DNA of 64,000 nt from Ailanthus altissimus (GCA_946807835.1 OX327690.1:9644501-9708500), one strand, 5' to 3'. Numbered from the stretch's first letter, positions 45,570-58,929 are shown. Notes: generated by a model from the sequence alone, not told the origin. Numbers and translations: made by a program.

Positions 45570-48500
45570 ATGGCAGGGGATTCCTTACATCATGGAACAT
45601 CTGAGAGCGGGCCATCTAGTGGAAATCCCCAAGACAAGCCAGAGGAAGGACCTCGTTGGTATTTTACAAGAAGAGAAATAGAAGAAAACTCTCCATCAAG
45701 AAGAGATGGCATTGACTTGAAGAAAGAGACTTATTTGCGCAAATCTTACTGTACATTTTTGCAGGATTTGGGCATGCGGCTGAAAGTGTAAGTTCATGCC
45801 AATAAAGAAATCAACTTTTTCTATATTCTTTTGCTTTGTTTAATTGCTTGAACTGGGTTTTTATTGTTATCCTTTATCATCATTTATAATTAGAGCGGTA
45901 CAATTAATTGACTTCTTGGTTTATCTTGTAATGTGTGCAAGTTTGGACTGTGTGGCCGGCCTTCCTTTATTTATATCCTTTTGTGTTAGTTTCAATTGGT
46001 AGCTTTTCATGGCAGTGTATGAAACATTCGCAAACCTAGTTGCTTGAATGAAGCTTCTATTTGTATTCTAGATCTCTCTCTTTGTGAGTGTTTCTGTGCA
46101 TGCGTGCGAGTGCGTATGTCCATATCATTGGTTGAGTCATAGAACAAAGATTTTTGGAAGTATTAGGAGGTTCTTCAGTGAAAATGTAGGGGTCCTACTT
46201 GTTAGATGGTTGTGGTATCTGTTCATCTCTAAAAAGAACTAATTCCTTGAGTCCTATGTTTGTTTTCTATTTTATATTTTTAGGATGTCTAAATCTAGGT
46301 TGGACAACAGTGTAAGTTCACATTTTATTTAAGAAAAAATTCTGCAATTGTTTCCTATCACAAAAGCTATTTGTTTTGCTTCAAAAAAAAAAGACCTTAA
46401 GATTGATTGGTGTGGTTTTTTTTTTTTTTAAATAGGAAACAAAAATAATTTATTAATGATAGGAAATAAAACAGCAAGACACAAGGTGGATAAGAAATCC
46501 ACCAACTACAAACAAAAACAGAAGAAAAAAGAAACACCAAAACAGGGAAGTCAAATGAAACTAGGAAACAAAAATAAACTAATAATGATTGGTGTGGTAT
46601 TAATAACCATAAATAAATTAATAAGCCCAACTGATGGTATTATGGAATGAGATTCTAATAACCCACTTTTTTGCATATGATATTGTTCGTTTTGGGATTA
46701 ACCCACATGATTTGTTCTTAGGATAACCAAAAAGGTCTTATATTGTTTAGGTATGTAGCTCAATTACGGTACTGAAATGATGGAAAATGATTATGTGTGG
46801 AAGATGCATGAGATGCTTGATTTTGTCATTTGCTAATGAGAAGAAAGAAATTAATGTCAGTACTGGTGGGTTTAGTTGGTAATGCATGAGTTTAGAGCTT
46901 GTTGAAGTTATTAGATTCATTCATTTGGAGAAACTCTTGAAGTTCTTGGCTTTTGTACAAGTTGATCAGTAACTATGAGCTGAGTGTGGTGGCTAAGTTG
47001 TTTGCTAGGAAGTGGACTATCAACAATGTGTAAGGTGTGCATGAAACAAGTGGGACTTAGTAGACCGTTTATTCATTTATTCTCATTGTTTTTTGCTATA
47101 CTGACCAGCTTACAGATTTAGCTAAGGTGTATTTTAAACGAGTCCTTACTTGCAAGAGGTGTTTATCCAATGTCATTTCAGAATAGGACAGATTAATGGA
47201 CTATGCAAATTTATTGTTGATGTTTATTGTATTTCTTTGTTTAGTTCAGGATGGACTCTTGACTTGGTGAAAGATGAAAACTATGATGCTAGTTTTTTCT
47301 TCTTTTTTTACTTTTTGATAAAAGGTTAGGCATTGGGCTATGAGGAGGAAAGTCATATGATAAATCATTAGAAACGTTTGTTTTTCCTCTTTTTATTTAT
47401 TTAAGTTTTTGAGTTTTTTGAATGACCGGAATGTTGCTTTTATGATTTCTTTTCTCTTTCTCTGAGTTTCCCTTTCTTGGTCCCAAGTATATGTTCTCAA
47501 GTGATAGTGTTTAGGTGCTTTCCTACGTTGATTATTTCTTCAAATAATAAGGTATTATACAAAAGAAATCTAAAAAGGACATTTAAATGTTTTTCTTCCA
47601 ATATTGAAATTTACATTATTTTAATAGAAAATAAAGTTATGCAAGGATTAACTGCTCAGTTTTGTTTGTTGTGTGTCTTTATGCTCTTCCCCAAAAAATA
47701 GAAATATTCATTGTAGAGACTTCTTCATAGGCAATCTATAGTTACTCTGCAAAATATTGATGTTGGTAAGGCCTGTAAGTCTTCATTGTTTCTGCTATTG
47801 ACAACTTTTGTCTTAAATGTGCATATAAATATGGCAATGTTGGTTCATCCTCATTTTACCTAGTTTTGGAAGAATTGATCATAGGTTTTGCTGTTGGAGA
47901 ATTAGGTGATTTTGAATTTCGTAATGTTTTGAATTAACAGAGACATGTTGTTTCATATAGGAACAAAGATTAAATTTCTCCTATAAGTGTTCGGGGGGGT
48001 TGGATTAGTAGTAGATTTATAATTATGATGTTGTCCTCACTCTATAAGTTCATCAATGATAATGGTGAAGCTATGGCTTCCACTTAATCTCAGTATTGTT
48101 ATGTATTGTTATTCAAATATGAAGCAGCTGCTAAGTAGCTCAATAATGTTTGCATGCCTGCCCAATTAATCCTTGTAACTGCTTTAACTGTGGCAAAATG
48201 GCTACTTCAGATGCTGTGGCTTATTTTGCAAGGATGCTTTTGGTAAAATCTCTTCAGTTTCCTTGAGATGGTGATTCGAAAAGAATTTGTTGTAAATGAT
48301 GATAATGTGTATTGCTTTCACTATGTTGACAGTAACAAGCATCAGCAACTACGAACTTGTTAGATTGAAACATCAAATTTCAGTTTTTGGAGGAAATGTG
48401 TGTTCCTTATGTAAATTAATCAAACCCCATTTCTCTCTCTCTGTGGTGTGTGTGTGGGGGGATTGGTGGCAAAGATGTTTGGTTAGAAGGTTTCCCTGGT

Positions 48501-51500
48501 TAGAGAAAATAGGGTATTGTGATACCAAAAAGAAAATAAATTAAGAAGTGCAGAACCACCAAAGTCATTTTTCAGCTTCATTGGTCTTTGATCTGCTTGT
48601 CTATCTGGTGGCAGTATGGTGAATGAGCATGTTTGTTTCCCTTTGTTTATAGTGGGTTGCATTGAAAAATTTGAGTGTATTCAATCATTTTCTCCTCATG
48701 TTGTTTCCAATGAGTGACATGAGGTGGAAAAATTGAAGAGGATGGGGTGGATTGGAATTGAATGACCAAGATATAAGAGAAGTAGGAAAAACATAAAAGT
48801 CGAGCCTAAAATGAAAAGGTTAAGAAAATGCTTTATGCCTTATTTTTTTTCTTGTTTTTCCTAGTAATTACTAAGATGGGTTCTTTCACTTACCGTTTCT
48901 TTTTTGCTTTTTCAAATCATTATGATGATGATAGAAAAAAACATATTTGCTTTGGCTTTTCATTTTTAATTTTACTTTCAGGAGTAACACTGCAACATTT
49001 GCACACATACATATGTATGTTTTTGAGTTCACTGGTCTGTGTGTAGGTCTTTTTTTTTTTTTTTTTTTCGTTTTTTAAGCACACATGACTACAAATTGGA
49101 TTGAGAATAATTGACTGAAATAGCTTTTCATGCAGACCCCAGGTAACCATAGCTACAGCAATAATTTTTTGTCACCGGCTCTTCATTCGTCAATCGCATG
49201 CAAAGAATGATAGAAGGGTGAGTTTTTGCTCTCATTTTGGACCAATACTGTCCTATCTTTTACCTCATGATCTTCAACTTTTTGGGAACTTGAACTAAAA
49301 GATAGTGCCTCTGTAGATTAGTGCTGTAGTTTTTGGTTATTGTGGAAGTCTAGAAATGAGAAACTTAAACCATACAGCGGTGCAAGAATAGATTATGTTT
49401 TGCTTTTGAAATGCTTTTGAGTTTGGAAATTCCATTTTGGTGAGACTTAAAAGTTTCTTTTCCAAAGTAGTTGTGTATATTAGTCATAGAGACTTTGCAA
49501 AATTTTTTTTCAATACTTATGCGAAAAACATTTTCATGTTATTGAAAAGAGTTGAGAAGACCTATCAAACATTTATGTTTTGGTTGTCTAGCGTACGCTT
49601 TGGGATTTATATGCTGATTCAATTTGCATAGAATGTTCTGAAAATGAAATGATGTTTTCCAAATGCAACTTATATGATCAAAAAGACACAGGCTGTTTTT
49701 GTGATATTTCAGTGTGAAATTTTGGGAATGAGTGAGATTCAGTAAAGATGGTATTTGCTTTTCTGTTGTACTTGTAATTTGAGGACTATACTTGATGTGT
49801 TTGGTCAGCATATGCAGGTTTCATATATGTAATCTGAAGGTTGTGTTGATGTATGGTAAAACCCTTTTTTTATCTTTTGCATTTAATTTGTTTACTGCGT
49901 ACACTGTCTCAATTCAATGTGTTTGCTAGAGAAAAATTATAAAAATTTGTACGTTGCATACTCCATATCTATGATGTTTCTCTATTTTATGCATACCATT
50001 TAAATCTCTTGCTTTTGTGTGATGTTTAACCAAATAAAATTTCCTCATCAGAAAATACCTTCCACTTTATGCAAATACAGATACCCAATCTCAAGTTTCC
50101 TGTTTGGATGTAGAATTAAAAGTAGCTTCACATTTGAAGCCTAAGATAAATCCTTCGATAGTTGAAACTTAATTATGCTATTCCAGCCCTTGGGCAATTG
50201 ACGTTGAACCTGGTGCATCGATCTTTATATTAAAAATGTGTCATTATTTCTGCTGCACTCTAGTTTATACTTGGTAAAACGTTTATACTCATAATATTAT
50301 ATATATCTATATATATATAAATATAGATAGATAGATAGAAAAAAGACTGCTTATTTTTAACTTCTCTTTCAGTTTCGGGGAACTTGCTACCTTTTCTGTT
50401 CTTCTTGATGAAGTTATTCTTTGCATTGTTTCATTGTAAATGCAATTTTAGATGGCTTTTCTAAATTTCTTCAATTTTTCGTTTTTTTTTCATTGTTATA
50501 ACTGAAAAGATTTTCCAAATTCATTTTTAATACTTCCTGTCAAAGGTTTTGAATTTTGGTTTCGGTTGGGTGGTGATGGTGTGTTAGTTAATGTGTTTCT
50601 ACAAATTATTGTTTTATTGAGACCTTTTATGTTCTGATTCATATTTTAGGAGTGACACATCATGCACGTGTGTTATATACTGCAGAATCTTATAGTTCTT
50701 GATTCAATCTTAGTGAAAAATGTGTGATCAAAACCTCATCATACTCTCAAGGATATCAATCTCAGCAAAAACATGTGATCAAAACCCACATTGGAGCATA
50801 AGAATAATATTTTATGTTTTCCCATGAAGATGCTGGCTAGCCTAGGAGAAGGTTTGGGTTTGAGATATTTCATGTTGCCTTGAAAGTTAATCAATTTTTT
50901 TTTATAAGAGAAAAAGTCTCTTGTAGCAAGGGCAAAAGGGATCTTTAATTTCTCTTGTTCCTTCTGTTTATGTCTCATCTTTATCTGTGAATAGTGCTTT
51001 AAGCATACTCTGAAAAAGTTGGATGCATTTTTGGGTAGCAAAAATGGTTGTTTTAATTTTATCATAGCCTTTTCTAGCTTAAACATTTGTCGTTTTTTCC
51101 GATGCTAGGATGCTGTAATTATTCATTGGATAATCTCATCTTACTTTCCATGGTCTTGCATAATGGCTATTGATATTTTACCAGTGAGCCAAAATTTGTG
51201 TCCGGTGAAGATATACAAATAATTTGATTTGTTTCCTAAATAATGTAAATCTTATTTCTCTTCCATAGATCTATAGCTTGATCATCTTCTCGGATTTATC
51301 TTCTTACAAATTTTTAATTTATATATGATGATTGGAACGACAATGAGATATACTTTGAAATATCTGTATATTTTATTTTTGTATCAAAGAGAGTTTAAGT
51401 GTAATATGTTGAATGCAGAATGTTCTAGTGCCTAACTTATTTTATTTATCTTGCAGACCATTGCAACAGTGTGTATGTTCCTTGCTGGGAAAGTTGAAGA

Positions 51501-53976
51501 GACTCCTCGTCCGCTAAAAGATGTTATTATTGTTTCTTATGAGATTATTCACAAAAAGGATCCCACTGCACCACAGAGGATCAGACAACAGAAGGTGTTC
51601 TTCATATTAATGTTGCCTTCACTGAAATATTCTGTAGTTTCCAGTGCAGATGTTTACCAGCTTGTAGCCTTTTTTCCTCTTTCTTCCTATCTGTCTCTCT
51701 CGTACAAAACGTTCCTTTCTGCTTCTCTTGTTGCAATCGGAATATAATCACTCCGGCAATTCCTCTTTTTCAATGGAGTGTTACATATAAAGTGATCATG
51801 AAGATTGTACTGTTTGATAGCAGTCTGCATGTAAAATGATTTTTTTTTTTAAATTTCTTATTATCACCTATTTTAATTATGGCAATCTGGAAGTTTTTAA
51901 CTGCTTAGCAGAAAGCTAGATCTTGTTCTGAGCAATGGCATTTTTTTTGGTTGTAAATTTGTGCTCCAAAAATATTTTCACCGGCTCCCTTGACTTGATT
52001 ATTCTTTCTCACAATTCACCTTTTTATCTTCGACAGCAGTACCATTGGTAAATTATCTCCCTGCTATCTTTACTTATTTAGTCTTCTCCTTTTTGCCCTT
52101 TTGGGGTGGGGTTTCTTATTATTCTTGTAGCTTTCTTATTTATCCTCATTTAACATGCAGGAGATATATGAGCAACAAAAAGAGCTTATTTTACTTGGTG
52201 AAAGGGTTGTACTTGCTACTCTGGGTTTTGACCTGAATGTTCATCATCCATATAAACCACTTGTTGAAGCAATAAAGAAATTCAAGGTTGCTCAAAATGC
52301 CCTTGCTCAAGTTGCATGGAACTTTGTAAATGATGGGTATGCTTAAGATGCTGTTTTCTTTGAGTTTTTAATGCTTCACTTCCTCCTCATTCTCTTCTTT
52401 ACACTCTGGAAAGTGGCTTGCAGGCTGAGGACTTCGCTCTGCCTGCAATTCAAACCTCATCATATTGCGGCAGGTGCCATCTTCCTTGCAGCCAAGTTCC
52501 TGAAAGTGAAGCTTCCATCTGATGGTGATAAGGTCTGGTGGCAAGAATTTGATGTCACCCCACGCCAATTGGAGGGTTGGTATCCTCCCCTTTTACATAG
52601 AAATATTTAATGGACTCAGTGGGACAGACTTCATACAGCCCCGTGACACTGATGCTGTGCATAGTTTGCTTGCGGCATCTTATGCATGAGATTTTGTTAA
52701 TAGTTTATCCCAACCATATGATTGTATGCTTCTTTATTAATAATTTTTATGAAACAGAGAGACAATATTAATAGACTGCATTATCCATTAAAAGACTGTT
52801 AATAGATAATGACGTCATCTGATTTTGTCAGAGTTAGCAACAACTGTTGGATATGCCACATGTAGTGCCACGGGTGGCGATTATTTTGTGTGGGCTATCC
52901 GTTTTGTGTCCTCTCTTAGTGCTTGTGTTTGGGAGAGATTTAAATTATCATGGTTATTTTGTCTTGCAGAGGTTAGCAATCAAATGCTGGAACTGTATGA
53001 GCAAAATAGAGTGCCTCAATCTCAGGGTAGTGAAGTGGAAGGAAGCGCAGGTGGCACTTCAAGTCATCGGCCCCAAAAAACTCCAGCAACAGCCGAGGAA
53101 CAGGCTTCAAAGCAAACGTCATCTCATTCAGAAACTGAACAATCATCAAGAGCCGTCCAACATAATCAAAGTAATGATGATGGGAGTGGGGAGATGGGTA
53201 GTGTTATTACCGATCACAAGGCAGATGCAGAAACTAAAGATAGTCAACATCCTGAGCAGTTGTCTCACAAGGAAAACGTGCGAGAAGTACCCACTAAATC
53301 AAAGTCCAGTTTGGAGAGAATTGGTGAAGACCAAGGAAGGGGTGGAGGAAGGAATAACATTGCAGAGGCAGGAGAGTGGAGAGATGATGGTGCATCACGT
53401 AAATCTAGCAGCATAGGTGGTCAAAATCTGGATATTCGAGAAGTACCGGTGAGCCAGTCACCGAAAGATGCTATTAAGATGATTGATGAGGATAAAGTGA
53501 AGGCAATACGTGAGAAAAGGAAGAAGTCTCGTGGAGAACCAACGAGGAAAAAAGATTTTATGGATGAGGATGATCTTATTGAGAGGGAGCTGGAAGATAT
53601 TGAAATACCTGGTGAGGATGAGAAAATCAAGAGGGATCAAAGGCAGACCTGGTCAAAATCACATGAGAATTTGGATCATGTAAAGGACCATGCGGAAGTT
53701 GGAGATGGGAACCCCTCCAGTACGAAAGGACAGTCGTCAAGGGGATTGGAAGCAGAGAATGCTGAAGAAGGGGAAATGGTTGAAGATGCTTCCCCTTTGT
53801 TGAACAATAGAAAGAGAAAAGCTGGGAGCCCAGTGGAGAGGCAGTCGGAGGGGAAGAAATGTCATGAGTATATGTCCAGTTGCAACCATGATAACATGGA
53901 AGATGGACACAGGATGGGTCGTCCTAGCTATGAGGATAGGGAGTACAGAAGGCATGCGCAAGAAAATCATTTGTGA
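45570..53976 (+). CDS. CYCT1: Cyclin T (P-TEFb cyclin, CYCT1-type), six coding exons, 590 aa
   Basis: Exons: 45570-45787, 49136-49217, 51457-51594, 52161-52336, 52424-52575 and 52970-53976, all GT-AG, 1773 nt in total. Residues about 35-255 form the double cyclin box: [112 protein letters not shown] and [20 protein letters not shown]. These closely match Arabidopsis CYCT1;4/CYCT1;5 as I know them. Residues 256-590 are a long charged tail rich in Ser, Lys, Glu and Asp, with lysine-arginine clusters that could be nuclear signals. Known role of the family: partner of CDKC kinases that phosphorylate the RNA polymerase II C-terminal domain for elongation. The start ATG lies in the spliced leader context and precedes MAGDSLHHG. 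Intron 1 of the coding part is 3.35 kb and holds a LINE stub. Confidence 0.93.
46417..46586 (-). mobile_element. 5'-truncated retroposon (LINE or SINE 3' end) in a cyclin-T intron
   Basis: GATTGGTGTGGT occurs at 46405-46416 and again at 46587-46598, a 12-bp target duplication. The insert starts with a T run, that is, a poly(A) tail on the minus strand, preceded on that strand by an AATAAA signal (TTAATAAATT). About 170 bp remain, too short for any ORF. Loss of the 5' end and a long TSD are typical of LINE-driven insertion. Confidence 0.65.
49051..49070. repeat. Homopolymer T tract in intron before exon 3 of cyclin T
   Basis: An uninterrupted run of about 20 T lies some 65-85 bp upstream of the acceptor at 49135. 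Such tracts are prone to length error in sequencing and to polymorphism. Confidence 0.7.
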
Positions 53977-54240
53977 GACAAATTGATGGCTGTAATTGGC
54001 TTACATGGTCAGTATATTATTTGGTCACCAGTGACTGACCATTGGTATGATATTCTGGGCACTAATTATTTGACTGGTCAGTCTCATCTCCAGATACTCC
54101 AAACTTTGCTGATTGTATTACAATTAGTTTGATTTTGGAGCCTATAATGGCTCATATCTTCATTGTAAAAGATGTTGAAAATGAGGATGCTTCAATTTAC
54201 ACAATGATTTAATGAAGTGGCCCTGAAAAGTAAGAGGGAT
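53977..54240 (+). other. Probable 3'UTR of cyclin T
   Basis: Follows the TGA at 53974-53976. It is T-rich, with TTTAATGAAG near 54208 and a pyrimidine run TTTCTTTCTTTTC from 54240. No exact AATAAA is seen, which is usual for plant 3' ends. Confidence 0.4.
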
Positions 54241-54559
54241 TTCTTTCTTTTCTTTTTCTTTCTTTGTTGAGGGGTTCAACCCCAAGAATCTTTAATTAGA
54301 TGCTGTTGTATATGCGTTAACAAAAGATCCTTGTTCGTAATTTTAAAGAGAAGGCAAAAAAAAAAACTGATGTCTCTATGTGGAAATAGGCAGCCTTTTG
54401 TCAGTTTAAGCTCTTGATAACCAAGTATTGACTATTGAGAATATTCTTACAATTGATTTTGGCCTGATTTACTAATGGAAAGGTACTTCACCAGACATTT
54501 ACTCTTTTGTTAAGGCTCACTTATTTCATTTCTCGTTCTTTTACATTATTAGCACCGAT
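54241..54559. other. Intergenic DNA 3' of cyclin T
   Basis: Pyrimidine-rich at the start, then AT-rich with no frame, repeat or RNA gene recognised. A poly(A) run lies near 54355-54366. Confidence 0.5.
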
Positions 54560-55280
54560 TTAAATGGTTTTTAAAGATAAACACCTTTATATTTTATTTG
54601 AAAATAAATAAAATGACGAATACCTTTAAAATAAAGTAAAAATTATAAATTCATCCCGTTTTAGAAAGTAAGTAATTTTCATATCCTCATCTATTAGATT
54701 TTTTTTAATTGAAATTAAAGTTAATTTTATTAAATAACTCATTTGTCCTTAGCAACAATGATTGGTATTGATTGGTTATTGATCTATCAATAAATTGATA
54801 GGCAATGTATCAATTCTGTGATTATTATCGAATTTTAAATTTTATGATTTATATGGTAATGATGTTATTTGACCAATAAAATATTTGAGGAGCTCAAAAT
54901 TTAGTTAAAAAAATATTTGATGACAATATTACGAGAGCATTATTTTTCTCACTAATTTTAAAACATTAATGATCTATTAGTAATAACAATTTTATTAGTG
55001 TATAGATCACAAAATTTAAAATTAGATAATATTTATAATTAGTCAATACTTTATCGGTCAATATTAATCAACAGTCGGTTAATATTAATATAAATGAATC
55101 ATTTAACAAAATCAATTGTAATATTTAATTAAAAAACTTAACAGATGAAAGTACATATATTACCTATATTTAAATAAAAAATGTATTTATAAATTTTGTT
55201 ATACTAAAAAAGTTCATTGGTCTTTTTTAAAAAAAATAAAAAAAACTTAAGTACCTATATATATATTTTAAAAATCTTGT
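54560..55280. mobile_element. Foldback (long inverted repeat) element, about 720 bp
   Basis: The two halves are imperfect inverted copies around a centre near 54920. For example, the left TTTTTTAATTGAAATTAAAG and TTTTATTAAATAACTCATTTG match the reverse complement of 55090-55140. AATTTTAAATTTTATGATT near 54833 matches the inverse of 55005-55025. No transposase is encoded. Arms this long, relative to total length, suggest a Mutator-type or foldback MITE. Ends and target duplication are not fixed. Confidence 0.6.
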
Positions 55281-56098
55281 TAACACTTTAAATCATGTTT
55301 GATTGGGGAAAATAGATGGGGAGGGAATCTTCCGTTCTCTTGTTTGTTTAAATCGAAGGGGGTATTAGGATTGCTTACCCTAATTCCCTCCATTTTGAAG
55401 AACTCATTCCTGATTTAAAGAGTTAGGAATCCTAATTCCTTTCCTTTTTTTTAAAGTAAGTTTTTAATATTACCCATATTACCATACAAATTTAAAGTTT
55501 CATGTTAAGTATAAATAATTAAATTTAATTTAACTTAATAAGCAAGAATATCTTTTAAATTAATCTAAATAAATCTTTAAAGATAAAAATACTTAAAAAG
55601 TAAATAATATTTTAAAATATTTGAAAAAGTTAAAAACATTACGTCGTCGAACAATAGTTATCTCCTGCGAAACGAAATCTTGGCCATGATAACAACATAA
55701 AACAAAACTGCCACGTAGTGGTCTACTCAATGAAAGGGCACAGCAAGAAATGGAGGTACCGTTTTCTTGTAAACCGATTCAAAATCAATGGCCCGTTGAG
55801 TTTTATAGTGCGATGAATTGAAAGCCTCGGTGTTGATGATGACCGAAAAATCTTACCAATTAATGATGTGGCCTTGTTGCGCGAAGCATGCGTGCACGGA
55901 CAATATCGTATTGTATAATTTTAAATATATAATAAAGTGATAAGTAAGAGTATAATTTTTATGATCAATTTTTTAAATTAATACTAATTATGATTGTCGT
56001 AACTTGATTTTATATAAGATACTTTAATTTGAATTTGATTTTAAGAAAATAAAAGAAATTAAACTAAACAAATTAATAATTTTAGGAAATAGAGAATT
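55281..56098. other. Intergenic DNA between the foldback and copia C2
   Basis: No gene is recognised. GATTGGGGAAAATAG through TTCCTTTCC (55290-55450) is a G/C-richer patch with weak inverted symmetry (GGGAGGGAATC against GTTAGGAATCCTAATTCC) and may be another small MITE. 55640-55900 has higher GC and ACGT cores. Confidence 0.4.
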
Positions 56099-56425
56099 TA
56101 TTGGTAAATAAAAAAAAAATTATTTATTAAAATAAATGCAGTAAAAATTAAATCGTGTTATTCATAATTATCTATATGAGAATACAAGATTATTTCAATT
56201 TCTCGTTATGACAAATTTTGAATTGACTGACTGTAATATTCTCTACTATTTTCTATCTTTAATCTTTAAACTCAATGCATGTGGGTACATAAATCTTTTC
56301 TTAATCTCTAAAATTACTAATATCAAAATCTGAGAGAAGGCTAATAATCAAATTTTTTTTTCATGTAAAAATACGTAAAAAGAATTTTTCTACTTATAGT
56401 TATTGTCATATTTACTATTCCATAC

Positions 56426-56428
<3 letters not shown>

Positions 56429-56459
<31 letters not shown>
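56429..56459. repeat. (AT)n microsatellite
   Basis: About 15 perfect AT units within the C2 LTR; the C1 copies have only a short TATATATA at the same spot (26692 and 19826). Confidence 0.85.
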
Positions 56460-56464
<5 letters not shown>

Positions 56465-58606
56465 GAATCTTCATTAGGTATTTAGAATTAGATTAGGATT
56501 ATGAAATTAAAATTTGATTAGAATTTGAGTTAGTAGAAGGACTGCAAGACCCATGGGTTTCCTAGCTCCAACTTAAAAGGCTTAATTTTTATTATCTCAT
56601 AATACACAAATTCTTTTAAGTTAACTTCAGGTTATGTTACTAAAAGTTAAGGACTGTACTCTAATAACCCATGTTATTAAATAAAAGTCTATTTAATTAA
56701 AACTCTATTTAATTAAACTGAGTTTGATTTTTAGACCAATAATAACCACTTAATTGATTCTCTAATTGATGTCCATAATTAAAGTTAGGCCTTGAAAAAA
56801 TATCTTGCCTCTTTAATTATTTATTGCCCTTAAGTCACTTAATACTCTAATAATCACTTTTAATATGTCTATATTTGTAAATAAATTTATAAATAAATAT
56901 TATTATTCAATAAATAATTTATTGAATAAACTGTGGCCACATATTTTAATGATCAAGTATTGCAAACAGCTTAGATGAACATTAATTATTAAATTCCATC
57001 TTACAAATATATGTTCCTACGACCCATGAAATTATATTTCTAAACTATCGAGGTTTTGACCGTTTATATAAATCTGTTAGGGTTGGTGCTTACGTGCCAT
57101 CCATGAATATACACATACTTATGTATTTATACATGTGTACATTTTTATTAAATCGCTAATACCTATTTACATAGTATTATGCAATGTAACATTACAGACG
57201 TTGTATGGTCTGAAGGAGTTCATATCTAATTTAAAGGAGTTTAGATAAGTGCCCTCAGTTGGCCACACTGAGAGATATAAATGCTAAATGTTAGCATAAC
57301 TAATTGTTAGTTGGTTATAATACTTAGCGAAAATTTAAAAATTAGAGCCTTATTTGTAATGAGACATAGACTCGAAAATATACTAGTAACTGCATAATTG
57401 CAAGAGTTGCAATCAGGTGCCCAAAAATGCTAGTTGTGCAAGTATGTTCTCGAATATTATCCCTGATCTATTTTTATCGATGCGGGTCTATAGATTGATA
57501 CATTTATATAGATTAGCATATGTCGTACCTATAGGATATAAATGATTTTTTCTAGCCAACCGTGAATTTGGAGCTCATATTGACATATAGGTATTTAGTT
57601 AGGACTGGATATAGAACAGACTCATGAGGGCTTCCAATAGACACTCTATGTAAGCCGTCAATGGAGGGTCCGCTCGAGTTAAGTAGTATACGTGGTCCTT
57701 TAACCCGAGTGCCATAGTGGGCTTGTAAGTAATCCATCATACTTTAGTTCCACGCATGTCACAGACCTTTCATGGTGTGACCGCTGGGTATAGTTCGATG
57801 CTTATGGAGTCCGATGTGTATAGATATGAGATAGCTCACATAGGGAGTTAGATATCCAGATGCTTCGAGACTGTATCTCAGAAAGTCTTGTGGCCACAAG
57901 CATTAATCTCGGAAAAGAGTTTTTGCCAGGGTAGAACAATATGGAAAATGAGTTTGCACATATTGTTCAATGAGATATAAGTTTCGATATATGACATGAA
58001 TGAATATATGGGGATTTGATTGTGATAATTTATATCCCCGTACATCCAAGATATCATGACAGAAGGACTATATGTATGCGTTGTGACCTCAACTTGGATG
58101 GTTGACGCATTGATTTGTATTTTCGTGACGTGTACGTGGGGTAATGTTCACGAACTCATGGAATAGTTCCATTTGACGAATTGAACGTGGACCTAAGAAG
58201 TTCCGTGATATAGAGTGTACTTGTTGTGTACTGGAACTGTGTACCAAATTAAATTGTTTAATCCAATAATATCCAGTACCACCACGAGAATACGTATGTG
58301 TTTGTTTTTAAGCGTTAAATACAACAATTAGTTAATAATTGTTATTTACTAATTGTATAATGACACCTGGCGCATTGTAATCCCTCGGTTGAGTTTACCT
58401 AAGTATAGAATTTGGTGGGACTCGCTAAGAGGTAGACTTGGTAACAATTCATGAGGGACAAAATGATAATTTCACACATTGATTATTTTATTATTATGTT
58501 ATATAGTTGTCACCCATTTTCTTATTTTATATAATAATATTATTTATTTAATAGGTGGCTTTTATTTAATAATATAATATAATATAATTATTTTATAACA
58601 AATGAG

Positions 58607-58640
58607 ATATATATATATTTATATATATATATATATATAT
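58607..58640. repeat. (TA)n microsatellite inside D3
   Basis: Two TATATATA runs separated by TATTTA; part of the A+T-rich middle of the LTR. Confidence 0.75.
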
Positions 58641-58821
58641 TTACAAGTGTGTGAATTCGGTGGATGAATTGAAACGAAAGAATGAAAAATTGTTTCATTT
58701 TTTTCATTTTGGTTGTTTTGCTTTGAGAAGCAAAATTGTTGTTTCTTAAGCAACTTAGTGGCTGGCCAAATGGTAGCAAGAATTAAATGGATATAGATCC
58801 ATTTAAAAATTAATTTCAAGT

Positions 58822-58929
58822 CATGTTTTATTATAACTGGTAGCCAATAAATGCAGGCAACATGATTAATTTTAACACTTGAAATTAATCTTATTGCCTG
58901 CATTTATTGGCTACCAGTAATAAAACATG
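58822..58929. repeat. Near-perfect hairpin, about 51-bp arms
   Basis: The left arm starts CATGTTTTATTATAACTGG and the right arm ends CCAGTAATAAAACATG. Shared core: GGTAGCCAATAAATGCAGGC and its inverse. Arms differ by one 3-nt indel and about five substitutions; the loop is about 3 nt (CAC). It could be a tiny MITE inserted in D3 or a local inverted duplication. A transcript would fold into a miRNA-precursor-like stem. Confidence 0.85.

Noticed and set aside
46397..49811. Hydrophobic small ORFs in the cyclin-T introns
   Set aside because: They come from T-rich intron sequence and its complement; there are no domains or conserved starts.
52825..52969. Upstream extension of the last cyclin-T exon as a separate gene start
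   Set aside because: The frame opens only with TTG and lies within intron 6; it is better explained as an alternative acceptor extension.
52847..53640. Other-frame long ORFs over the last cyclin-T exon
   Set aside because: They result from the purine-biased Lys/Glu coding of the true frame; no motif or start context supports them.
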